In this document: one piece after another, positions 1-8,642 of the stretch
Position numbering within the stretch: the stretch's first letter is position 1
Layout: each line of letters opens with the position of its first letter
From: an uncultured Clostridia bacterium
GTDB taxonomy: Bacteria > Bacillota > Clostridia > TANB77 > CAG-508
Assembly: GCA_947642355.1 (NCBI GenBank)
Contig: CANRSD010000010.1
Coordinates: 1-46,876 of the forward strand
Direction: 5' to 3'
DNA length: 46,876 nt
The notes under the pieces: model-generated
Databases searched by the model: none
What the model was told of the DNA's origin: nothing
The model's input: the letters and a program-made list of their open reading frames with translations, nothing else
Program-made: the position numbers and the translations under genes

Positions 1-56
1 GTAATAATTCCGTAGAAATATTTGAAAAAGCTGTAAATCAAAATAAGAGTCATTAA
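1..56 (+). CDS. 3' end of an unidentified gene (partial)
   Basis: The reading frame starting at base 3 is open from the window edge to a TAA at 54-56 and encodes the tail NNSVEIFEKAVNQNKSH. A hairpin with a T run directly follows the stop, which supports a real gene end. Too little is present to name the product. No CGG codon falls in this piece. Confidence 0.5.
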   Translation, partial: NNSVEIFEKAVNQNKSH

Positions 57-72
57 GGCTCTTATTTTTTAC
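42..72 (+). terminator. Rho-independent terminator, probably bidirectional
   Basis: Arms AATAAGAG (42-49) and CTCTTATT (59-66) pair perfectly around a 9-base loop and are followed by a T run on the plus strand. An A run on the other side lets it also serve the minus-strand gene that ends at 82. Confidence 0.75.
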
Positions 73-81
73 ATATAATTG

Positions 82-273
82 TCAACCGCATAAAATTTTG
101 GTTGACAAATGGTTGACATTCACAACATTTTTACTATTAAAAATCGCTATAACTATTGATTTTTCAAGGTTAGAAGTGTAACAGTTTCGATATGCCCAGT
201 AAAGAGTCACATTTCCATCTACTGTCTGGCTGTACCGGCGGTTTAAAGCTTTCTCTAAATTTTCGTATTTCAT
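82..273 (-). CDS. Small accessory protein, unknown function
   Basis: A 63-residue ORF beginning MKYENLEKALNRRYSQTVDG. The start is supported by a strong AAGGAGG ribosome binding site five bases upstream on the minus strand. I do not recognise a family. Residues 12-13 are Arg-Arg encoded by CGC CGG (CGG at 235-237), read with no frameshift, unlike every core gene here; reading that CGG as C|GGN would leave the frame. This, plus its position between two operons, suggests acquired DNA. It could also be the remnant of a phage or element gene. Confidence 0.5.
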   Translation of the reverse strand: MKYENLEKALNRRYSQTVDGNVTLYWAYRNCYTSNLEKSIVIAIFNSKNVVNVNHLSTKILCG

Positions 274-365
274 GTTGCCCTCCTTTTGGCCAATAATTTT
301 TCTATTAAGCAGCTTCCTGCAAGTAACATATTAATTATATCATGTTTACATAAGAAGTTCAAATT

Positions 366-2415
366 TCATATTTCAATTCTATCCTTAAATTTATTTTCTA
401 TCATCTTATTTAGTATTATGTTCTCTGGCATTTCTAGTTCAGGATCTTTACTTAGCACTTCCATTACTATGCTTTGAACTCTTTTTAACATTTCAATATC
501 TGTAAATAAATTTGCTATTTTAAATTCTGGTATTCCATGTTGTTTGGTCCCAAAAAATTCTCCGAGAACCACGTAATTCTAAATCTTTTTCTGATATTAC
601 AAAACCATCATTTGATTTTGAAATAACATTCATTCTTTCTTTTACAATTCTAGAATTTCCTTGATATTTTAAAATACAATATGATTGATATTCTCCTCTA
701 CCTACTCTACCACGTAATTGATGCAATTGCGCTAATCCAAATCTTTCTGCATTTTCAATTACCATAATATTAGCATTCGGAACATTAACTCCAACTTCTA
801 TAACAGTGGTTGATACTAATATATCTATTTCTCCATTTTTAAATCTTTCCATTATATCATCTTTTTCTTTTGCTTTCATTTTACCATGTAAACATTCAAC
901 TCTATAATTTGGAAATGTCTTTTCTTTATATTCATTAGTAAGTTCAACTGCTGACTTTAAGTCCATTTCTTCATTTTCCTCTACTAATGGACAAACTATG
1001 TAACACTGCCTTTTATCATCAACTTGTTTAGAAATAAAGCTATTAACTCTTGATTCTAATTCTTTAGTAACTGCATATGTCTCAATCTTCTTTCTATTTG
1101 GTGGTAATTCATCTATAATTGAAATATCCAAATCTCCATAAAGTATAATTGCTAATGTTCTTGGAATTGGTGTTGCTGTCATAACTAATATATCTGGATT
1201 CTCACCCTTTTTGGCAAGTTTGCTTCTTTGACGAACTCCAAATCTATGTTGCTCATCTGTTACAACTAATCCTAAATTTTTAAATTCTACATTATCTTCA
1301 AAAACTGCGTGTGTACCAATTAATATATCTATCTCTCCATTTTTCAATCTTTCCAATAATAATGTTTTATTTTTTTTAGTAATTCCACTAACTAATAATT
1401 CACATCTAATTCCCATATCTCCAAACATTTGCTGATATGATTCTAAATGTTGACCAGCAAGTATTGCAGTTGGAGCCATTATAACAGCTTGATAACCAGA
1501 ACGTACACATTTATATGCAGAAATAAGAGAAATTATAGTCTTTCCTGAGCCAACATCCCCCTGAAGTAACCTGTTCATTGGTTTATTACTTTCCATATCT
1601 TTATCTATTTCTTCTAAAACTCTAAGCTGAGCTTTTGTTAATTTATATGGAAGTTTATTTATAATATCGGACATTTTAACATTTTTATCAAAACTAATTC
1701 CTTGTTTACTTACATCATATTTATTTTTTAGTTTTAAAAGTGCAAGTTGCATACTAAATAATTCTTCAAAAACTAATCTTCTTCTAGCCAAATTGAAACT
1801 TTCAAAATTATCTGGAAAATGTATTTGTTTTATTGCTGTGTTTATATCATATAATTTATATTTATCTATTAAATATTTTGGTAATGTTTCCTCTAAATTT
1901 CCATAGATTTCTGAAATTCCATTTTCAATAATTTTTCTTATTGTATTTTGGGATAATTTATAAGTTAATGGATAAATTGGAACTATTTTACCTGTATTTT
2001 TATTTATCCCATCTAGTTCATACACTGGAGATTGCATTGTAACTTTTCCAGATTTCATACTCACTTTTCCAAAAAAAGAATATCTTTTATTTGGAACAAA
2101 ATTATTTTTTAAATAAGACTGGTTATACCAGTCTATTTCACATGCTCCTGTTTCATCTCTAACTATCAATTTACAAATAGTCAAATTCTTTCTAATTTTA
2201 TATTCATTCATTCTTCCAATTGGATATGCACTAATTAAAACCTCTTCTCCATTTTCTAATTCAGAAATATTTTTAGGCTTACTTCTATCTTCATGTTCAC
2301 GAGGAAAAAAAGTAATTAAATCTCCTAAAGTATTTATTCCTAATTTCTTTAAAAGATTTACTCTATTTGGTCCAACACCTTTTATAAATTGAACTTCCTT
2401 TTCTAGATTTAACAT
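366..2415 (-). CDS. recG: ATP-dependent DNA helicase RecG (one CGGN site)
   Basis: RecG remodels stalled replication forks and Holliday junctions. The protein has the N-terminal wedge/OB region, Walker A GDVGSGKT near residue 287, the DEQH box near 386, a helicase C domain with QLRGRVGRGEYQSYC, and the RecG-specific tail GEFFGTKQHG. The frame breaks at CGG 562-564: GGT TCT C|GGA GAA restores ELRGSGEFFGTKQHG, a conserved RecG motif. Skipping the C gives 682 residues, the usual RecG length; stopping before the shift would lose the last about 70 residues. It is third in the smpB-pepV-recG operon, 21 bases after the peptidase. Confidence 0.95.
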
Positions 2416-2436
2416 TATTGCTCCTTCTAATTACCA

Positions 2437-3791
2437 TTATTTTGCTAATTCATAAATAGCTCTTGCATATATTTTTGTACTAATAATTAATTTATCAATA
2501 TCTATATATTCATCCACTTGATGACACATGTCTTTATCACCTGGCATAGTCATTCCAAAAGAAACACAATTATTAAAAGCTCTTGCATATGTTGCTCCAC
2601 CAATAGCTATAGGTTCATCATTTCTTCCAGTTTCTTCATTAAAAATATTTGTTAAAGTTCTTATTAAATAACTGTCTTTATCTACATATAATTTACTATT
2701 TGCATGATTTATATTATATTCAAGTCCTGGAATATTTACTTTTAATTTCTCATAACAATCTTTTATTTTATCAAAATTTGTTTCTACTGGTACTCTTAAG
2801 TTTGTATATAACTTCAATTTTCCATTTTCATATTTTACTATTCCAATATTTGATGTTAATACACCAGACTCATCTGTTGTAGACATTCCACCTAAATAAT
2901 TAGGATTTTGAATTTCAAAAAATCCATTTTCTTTTAAATCATTTATATACGAATTATCTCCTAAATACATAAATAATTTTGTTATTGCATTATCTCCTAA
3001 GTCAGGATGTGCCGCATGTGCTGATATTCCACTTGCTACTATTTTTATAGTATCTTCACTTATTTTTTCAATATGAACTCCTTCAGTGTTTTTAAAATTT
3101 TGCATAAAACTTAAATCATTTACTTTAAGTCTAATAGAACAAGACTTTGGAACAACATTTATTGGATTATCTCCTGAACTTATATCTAAAATTTCACAAC
3201 CATCTATCATATAATTATGTTCTACCTTTACTGCTAAAACTCCTTTTTCAGCATATATACAAGGGAAATCTGCATCTGGACTAAAACCAATTGTTGGCAT
3301 TTCCTCATTTCTTTTATAATAATTTATACATTCCCAATTTGTTTCTTCATTTAGCCCAAGAATTAATCTAACTCTTTTATTAATCTTCATTTTTTCTGCT
3401 ACTGCTTTCATAGCATACAAACTTGATATAACAGGTCCTTTATCATCAATAGTTCCTCTACCAAAAATTTTATTATCTCTTATTTCAGCTTCAAAAGGAA
3501 AAGATGTCCAACCGATCTTCAACATTTGCTGGAACAACATCTAAGTGACCAATAATCCCGAACCATTTCTTCTCCTTCGCCAAACTCTATATATCCACAA
3601 TATCCATCTAAATTTTTGGTTCTAAATCCCAATTCTTTTCCTAAATTCAATACATAATCTAAAACCTTTTTACATTCTTCTCCAAATGGTGCTCCTTCTA
3701 TATTAGAACTTTCAGACACACTTTTAAAAGCTATTGTATCTTTTATAGCTTTTATTATATCATCTTTTTTTGAATCAATATATTCTTTCAT
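2437..3791 (-). CDS. pepV: M20 dipeptidase, PepV-like (two CGGN sites)
   Basis: A zinc aminoacyl dipeptidase of the M20 family, cytosolic, releasing amino acids from small peptides. Read across two CGGN sites the protein is 450 residues, close to PepV length. The metal and catalytic signature is continuous only after joining: GHLDVVPA, then DGWTSFPFEAEI, GRGTIDDKGP, NEETNWEC and SPDADFP, with a late CHQVDEY histidine. Site one is CGG 3558-3560 (GTT C|GGG ATT ATT GGT CAC), site two CGG 3512-3514 (GAT C|GGT TGG ACA). Both glycines lie in the family motif. Translated conventionally it would stop shortly after residue 80. The gene lies 9 bases after smpB. Confidence 0.93.
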
Positions 3792-3800
3792 AATACCACC

Positions 3801-4250
3801 TTAAAATTTTCCTTTCATTGCACGGTCAATTTTCATTTGAGCATCTTTTTTAGCCATATCTTCACGTTTGTCATATAATTTTTTGCCTTTTCCAACTCCA
3901 ATTTCAATTTTTACTTTACTATTTTTAAAATATAAATTAAGAGGAACTAGACTTACTGATTTTTGCTTTATCATTCCAAAAAGTTTGTCTATTTCTCTTC
4001 TATGTAAAAGTAATTTTCTATCTCTTAGTGGATCTTTATTAAATATATTTCCTTGTTCATATGGACTTATATGCATACCATATATATATGCTTCTCCATT
4101 TTTAATCATTACATACGTATCTTTTATATTTACTTTACCGTTTCTTATAGATTTAATTTCTGTGCCACTTAAAACAATCCCTGCTTCAAAAGATTCTGTA
4201 ATAGTATAGTTATGCCTTGCAGTAGGATTTTTTGCAATTAATTTATTCAA
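3801..4250 (-). CDS. smpB: SsrA-binding protein SmpB
   Basis: SmpB carries tmRNA to stalled ribosomes during trans-translation. The sequence has FEAGIVLSGTEIKSIRNGKVNI, the GMHISPYEQGN segment and the basic tail DKREDMAKKDAQMKIDRAMKGKF. I chose the TTG at 4248-4250 because AGGAG lies 8 bases upstream and because a TTGACA-N17-TAAAAT promoter ends at 4283, which would put the upstream ATG codons (4271, 4280) at or before the transcription start. That gives 149 residues, normal for SmpB. It has no in-frame CGG. In an organism with routine frameshifting, ribosome rescue would matter unusually much. Confidence 0.93.
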   Translation of the reverse strand: MNKLIAKNPTARHNYTITESFEAGIVLSGTEIKSIRNGKVNIKDTYVMIKNGEAYIYGMHISPYEQGNIFNKDPLRDRKLLLHRREIDKLFGMIKQKSVSLVPLNLYFKNSKVKIEIGVGKGKKLYDKREDMAKKDAQMKIDRAMKGKF

Positions 4251-4282
4251 AGTTAATTCTCCTCTTATCATTTTATGCAAAC

Positions 4283-4311
4283 ATTTTATCGCTTTTCATA
4301 TTTTTTGTCAA
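4283..4311 (-). promoter_or_regulatory. Sigma-A promoter of smpB-pepV-recG
   Basis: On the minus strand TTGACA (4306-4311) and TAAAAT (4283-4288) are separated by exactly 17 bases. The start point would fall near 4276, about 26 bases before the TTG start of smpB. Confidence 0.75.
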
Positions 4312-4372
4312 TACAATTTTAGAAACTTCTAATGCTTAGTATGAACCATCTAAAAGTTTTCTTAAATAAGAT
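4312..4372. repeat. Degenerate copy of the hairpin repeat at 14791-15064
   Basis: This stretch aligns by eye with 14951-15017. Both share AATTTTA, an ACTTCT/GTTCTT block, TGAACC(A/G)TCT(A/G)AAAG and a TTTTCTTAAATAA-like run. The outer arms of the full element are missing, so this looks like a decayed internal piece. Confidence 0.5.
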
Positions 4373-4380
4373 AATATTAG

Positions 4381-4412
4381 AAAAAATGCCAAACATATTA
4401 AATTGTTTGGCA
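4381..4412 (-). terminator. Rho-independent terminator of the acyl-CoA ligase
   Basis: TGCCAAAC (4387-4394) pairs with GTTTGGCA (4405-4412). On the minus strand the stem is followed by TTTTTT. It lies 10 bases after the stop of the 4423-6142 gene. Confidence 0.85.
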
Positions 4413-4422
4413 CTTCTAATTT

Positions 4423-6142
4423 TTAATTTCTTGCTTTAATTTTTGCTAATTCTTCATAACGTTTCAGTTTTCCTGTAGTTGTTTTTGCTATTGGTTCTTC
4501 TGTTATTTCTAATCCTCTAATTGCTTTATATAATGGCATTGTTTTATTTATTTCTTTTATTTTTGAATTAATAATTTTGTAAATTTCATCTTTATCCTCA
4601 GTATTATACATTTCTTTCATAACTTCTTTATCATATACAGCCTCAACATGTATTTTTATATCATTCTCATCATCTTTACTAGTTTTTCCATATATAAAAG
4701 ATTCACTAACACCTTCAATTTTATTTACTAAATTTTCCATTTCTTCTGGAAATATATTTTTTCCATTTTTAAGTACAATAACACTTTTCTTTCTTCCAGA
4801 AATAAATATATATCCATCTTCATCTATTCTACATAAATCTCCTGTATGAAACCATCCGATCTTCTAAAACTTCTTCTGTTGCTTCTAAATTTCCATAATA
4901 CTCAATCATAACATTTGGTCCTTTTACAACAAGTTCTCCAAGTCCTTCTTCATTTGGATCATCTATTCTAACTTGAACATTTGAAAGTGCTGGTCCTATT
5001 GAGCCCAATCTATGTTCTATTTTACCTGGAAAATTATTAACACAAACAACTGGTGATGTCTCTGTTAATCCATATCCTTGAACTAAGTCAAAACCTAAAT
5101 CACGATATCCTTGCTCTATTTTGGGATCTAATGCTGCTGCACCACTTATAAATAAACGAATTTTTCCTCCAAATATAGCATGTATATCTTTGAATATTTC
5201 TTTTTTTTGTTCCATTGTATCATTTTTATGTTCTTCTACAAGTTTATTAACAGCTTCCAATTTACCTTGCTTTTCTAAGTTTTTCATAATATTTTTATAA
5301 ATATTTTCATATAATGCTGGAACACAAACCATAAATGTAGTTTGATATTCTCTTAAATTATCCACAATATGTCTAATTCCATCGCAAAAAGCTGTTGCCA
5401 TTCCTTTATATAATGACAATAAAAATCCTACTGTACATTCAAACACATGATGAACTGGTAAAAATGAAAGCATTGAATCTTCACAAGAAATTTGATGCAA
5501 AGCTTCTGACATTGCCATAAGATTTTCACATAAATTTCTTTGTGATAAAGCTACAGCCTTAGATACAGAAGTTGTACCTGATGTAAATAACATTATAGTC
5601 ATAGCTTCTGAATCTATTTTAGCATCTAAAAAACTTCTATCTCCTTCTTCTATAAGTTCTTTACCTTTTTCTATAAGTTCTATAAACGAATATATTCCAT
5701 CATCATGTTCAGTAGCGTCCATACAAATCAAATGTTTTAATTTTGTTGTACCATCTTTAGCTAATTTTTTTAGTATTGGCTCATATTTTTCAGTATAAAA
5801 TATTGCTTCTACTTCTGAACGTCTAATCAAATGATCTAATTCATTTTCTGGAAGTGCTTTATCAAGTGGAACTACTGTTCCTGTACCTGCTACTACTGAT
5901 AAATACGCAACCTCCCATTCATATCTATTTTCTCCTATTATAGCAACTCTTTTATCTTTTAAATTTAATAAAGAAACTAAAGCAGTACCTAAACTATCAA
6001 CCATTTGTCTTACTTCTTTATGTGAAAACGTTTTAAATTCTCCTGGATTTTCTGTTTTAAATTTATATGCAACTCTATCTCCATATAAATCCCCAGATTT
6101 TTTAAGCATATCTTTTATATCTATTATTTTTGGATCATTCAT
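4423..6142 (-). CDS. AMP-dependent acyl-CoA synthetase/ligase (one CGGN site)
   Basis: An adenylate-forming enzyme that activates a carboxylic acid, probably a fatty acid, as acyl-AMP and then acyl-CoA. Visible motifs: the P-loop TIMLFTSGTTSVSKA (about residue 185), GYGLTETSPVV, and after the junction DGWFHTGDLCRIDEDGYIFISGRKK, ending with a catalytic-lysine segment KTTTGKLKRYE. The junction is CGG 4856-4858: GAA GAT C|GGA TGG TTT CAT ACA GGA GAT. The joined protein is 572 residues. Without the shift the hinge and C-terminal domain with the essential lysine are lost. It is a single gene between a terminator and the 6143-6405 divergent region. Substrate cannot be told from sequence. Confidence 0.9.
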
Positions 6143-6311
6143 AAATTATTTTCCTTTCTTAATTTAGTGTAGCTATTTTATCATAAAGTTATTTTTTTTA
6201 CAATTATTTTTTAATTGAATTTGTCTTTTCAATTGCAATACAATACTTACAAGTTATTTTATAAATTTGAATAGTCATTCGGTTTTATATACTTACACTT
6301 CATTTTTAGAC

Positions 6312-6368
6312 TTGTCAAAACCAACATCTTATGCTATAATCGAAAAATATATGTATTCTAACGAATAC
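6312..6368 (+). promoter_or_regulatory. Promoter with downstream palindrome for the SleB-like gene
   Basis: TTGTCA (6312-6317) and TATAAT (6335-6340) are 17 bases apart. Just downstream, GTATTC (6353-6358) and GAATAC (6363-6368) form a perfect inverted repeat with a 4-base centre, placed where a repressor would sit at the start of the transcript. The rest of the 6143-6405 gap holds the divergent start region of the ligase and nothing else I recognise. Confidence 0.6.
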
Positions 6369-6405
6369 ACAAAAAATATATTAAAGGAAGGATGATTTTT
6401 ACAAA

Positions 6406-7479
6406 ATGGAAAACAAAAGTACAGCAAAGGAAAAGGATCCACCATATATACAAGTAGTTCAACCAGAACTACGGAGAAAAATGGATTCTTATATAACTGT
6501 AGTCCCAAAGTCAACTGAAACAGAAGTAGAAGAATGTACTACTTCAAGGCGTCCCTTTTGGTTGATTGCTTTATCAAATTTACTGTATATTGCAGTTATA
6601 GGAATAGTACTTTTTATATTCCTCCCCAAGCTAATGAGCAGTATACAATATTCTGATAGAGAAGAAAAACCATTGGAAATCACGTTTCGGACTCTGGACG
6701 ATCTAGATGCTCCAGAAGAAGAAGACATCAAAGAATTGGAAAATGCCTATAATAAGGTATATGCCTATTTTGATGGAATCGATGATTTAAAAGCTGAAAT
6801 GCTTGATTTATATAATCAAGTTGAAAGTGCTAAAGTATGTAGTATTGTAAATCGCAACTTTAACACATTAGAAGAAAAATATGAAGATTATTATAAGCAT
6901 CTTGATAATATTCAATATTATCTTTCGATATGTGAAGAACAGTATAATAAAATTTTGAAATCATTAGATAACATTCCAGCATATTTAGCTTTACATAATG
7001 AAATGGAAGAAAAATTTCAAAATATTATTGGTCCTCTTCATGAAAGTGCCATAGCAGACCAAGAAAAGTATCTTGGATATTCTCAAGAAGCAGAAAATCT
7101 TTATAATCAAGCCAAGAAAAGAGCTGATGATTTCTTCAATGAGTATTATGACCTAATGTGTCATATAGTAATGGCTGAATCAGGCGGATGTTCCGCATTT
7201 GAACAATACTGCGTAGCTAATGTCATTGAAAACCGGATAAAGCATTATAAGTTTCCAAATACTATTTATGCTGTTATTTATTCTCCTGGACAATATGCAC
7301 CAGTAATGAATGGCTCTATAAATAAGACTCCAACCCAAAGTGTAAAAAGAAATGTTGAAGAATATTTACGGGGTAGAGTTGAAACAGGAATGCCTGACAA
7401 TGTAGTATATCAAGCATTATTTCCTCAGGGACATGGCAGATGGAATGATTCCACTGTACACTATTTCTGTTATTATTAA
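6406..7479 (+). CDS. Membrane-anchored SleB-like cell-wall hydrolase (accessory)
   Basis: A 357-residue protein with one membrane segment at about 48-68 (WLIALSNLLYIAVIGIVLFI), a long acidic, probably coiled-coil stretch (about 100-240), and a C-terminal hydrolase domain resembling the SleB/Hydrolase_2 family: MCHIVMAESGG, then VANVIENRI, FPNTIYAVIYSPGQYAP. The family cleaves spore cortex or vegetative peptidoglycan; here the domain would face outside the membrane. It contains four in-frame CGG codons (6472, 6688, 7234, 7369), all read as Arg without shifting, three followed by A and one by G just like the core shift sites. GC-richer codons (GGC, GCC, CGG, ACG) differ from neighbours. Probably acquired; whether it can be translated here is open. 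Confidence 0.75.
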   Translation: MENKSTAKEKDPPYIQVVQPELRRKMDSYITVVPKSTETEVEECTTSRRPFWLIALSNLLYIAVIGIVLFIFLPKLMSSIQYSDREEKPLEITFRTLDDLDAPEEEDIKELENAYNKVYAYFDGIDDLKAEMLDLYNQVESAKVCSIVNRNFNTLEEKYEDYYKHLDNIQYYLSICEEQYNKILKSLDNIPAYLALHNEMEEKFQNIIGPLHESAIADQEKYLGYSQEAENLYNQAKKRADDFFNEYYDLMCHIVMAESGGCSAFEQYCVANVIENRIKHYKFPNTIYAVIYSPGQYAPVMNGSINKTPTQSVKRNVEEYLRGRVETGMPDNVVYQALFPQGHGRWNDSTVHYFCYY

Positions 7480-7504
7480 AATTCAAACTTCTAAAAATCA
7501 ATTT

Positions 7505-7537
7505 AGCCGAGTAGTCTCTGGATTACTCGGCTTTTTC
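7505..7537 (+). terminator. Rho-independent terminator of the SleB-like gene
   Basis: AGCCGAGTA (7505-7513) pairs perfectly with TACTCGGCT (7524-7532), followed by a T run. It lies 25 bases after the stop codon. Confidence 0.9.
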
Positions 7538-7554
7538 TAATATAATTTTTAATG

Positions 7555-7595
7555 GAAAAGCCACTTTATCCAATAAAACATTGGAACAAAGTGGC
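7555..7595 (-). terminator. Terminator of the 7607-8326 gene
   Basis: A 15-base stem, with two mismatches, pairs 7560-7574 with 7581-7595 around a 6-base loop. On the minus strand the stem is followed by TTTTCC. Confidence 0.75.
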
Positions 7596-7606
7596 ACTAT
7601 TTACGG

Positions 7607-8326
7607 TTATACAGCATCGGCCCTATCAATAGGCGTCTCTTCTTTATTCGTGGAATCTGTAATCATTTTCTGATCTTTTCGCTTAATTTTCCACTTACAA
7701 AATTCATAAAGAAGTTTTGCTGATCCACTAAGCAAAAGTTCAAATGCTAACCACGCACCTGCTCCTCCTCCAAAAGTTCTTATAGCGACTTCATTATTAT
7801 AATATCGCATATACTCCTCCAAAGAATAAAAATTTCGTATAGGCATAGGCTCTCCTGATGATGTTGTTAAAATATTATAATTTTCATCAAACTTAAGAGT
7901 TACTTCTGCAATAAAGTAACCATCTTCCTTAACACATTTAAGGATTGTTTCTCCATTTTCAAAGGTATTATAATACTTATCAATATACCCTACAAACTCT
8001 TCCTTAAAGGCTTCACTTTCTTTAAAGGCTTCACTACCACCTTCAAGCAATTTTTTAGTGTCTACACCCGCTGCCTCTGTTACGCAGCTAGTCATTATCA
8101 TAAAAATATTTTCATAAACATCATCAGAGTATTTATATGCTCCGTCTCCTATCTGGTACTGGCATATATAGTATGAAATTACCATAAACACTAGTACTGT
8201 AATCCCCACTCGTATCTTATTTAACAGGGATTTTATCGGATTTTTCTCCTCATAAAACTTCACATATGAAAACTTTTCCTTTTTCTGCTGCTCCTTTTTT
8301 ACTTTGCTCCGTAAATTCTTTAACAT
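7607..8326 (-). CDS. Accessory membrane protein, unknown function
   Basis: A 239-residue protein: basic N-terminus (RSKVKKEQQKKEKFSYVKF), one clear membrane segment at about 41-60 (VGITVLVFMVISYYICQY), an extracytoplasmic middle part, a glycine-rich hydrophobic stretch (TFGGGAGAWLAFELLLSG) that may be a second segment, and a basic tail. I do not recognise the family. Residue 6 is Arg encoded by CGG (8309-8311), read with no shift; a shift there would destroy the protein five codons after the start. It pairs with the SleB-like gene as an accessory block, each with its own promoter and terminator. Confidence 0.65.
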   Translation of the reverse strand: MLKNLRSKVKKEQQKKEKFSYVKFYEEKNPIKSLLNKIRVGITVLVFMVISYYICQYQIGDGAYKYSDDVYENIFMIMTSCVTEAAGVDTKKLLEGGSEAFKESEAFKEEFVGYIDKYYNTFENGETILKCVKEDGYFIAEVTLKFDENYNILTTSSGEPMPIRNFYSLEEYMRYYNNEVAIRTFGGGAGAWLAFELLLSGSAKLLYEFCKWKIKRKDQKMITDSTNKEETPIDRADAV

Positions 8327-8642
8327 CTTCTTTTCCTTTCTTTTCTTGACTTTAAATATATTTAATAGTTACATCTATTTAAAGCTCTGTATATAGATTA
8401 TAAAAACTCTATTCATAGAGACTTATTTTTAATCCATATTATTTTAACATCTTTTTCACTTTATGTCAACAATTCAACTTTCTAAATTGCAATTTTCTAT
8501 TGTAATTATAAATTTCAATAGAATTATTTGTAATTTTAATGATAATTTCAATTTTTAACCTTTAACATTCTAAAAAACTATGATATAATATTGAAATTAA
8601 AAAAATATTATATCTATTATATATTTAAGGAGAAATATTAAT
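8327..8642. promoter_or_regulatory. Divergent promoter region between 7607-8326 and uvrB
   Basis: No gene is seen in these 316 bases. For the minus-strand gene, TTGACA (plus 8464-8469) and TAAAAT (8441-8446) are 17 bases apart. The leader between this promoter and the gene has a CTCTAT/ATAGAG hairpin (8407-8420) followed on the minus strand by TTTTT, a possible attenuator. For uvrB, TTAACA (8562-8567) and TATAAT (8584-8589) are 16 bases apart. AAGGAG precedes the uvrB ATG. Confidence 0.6.
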
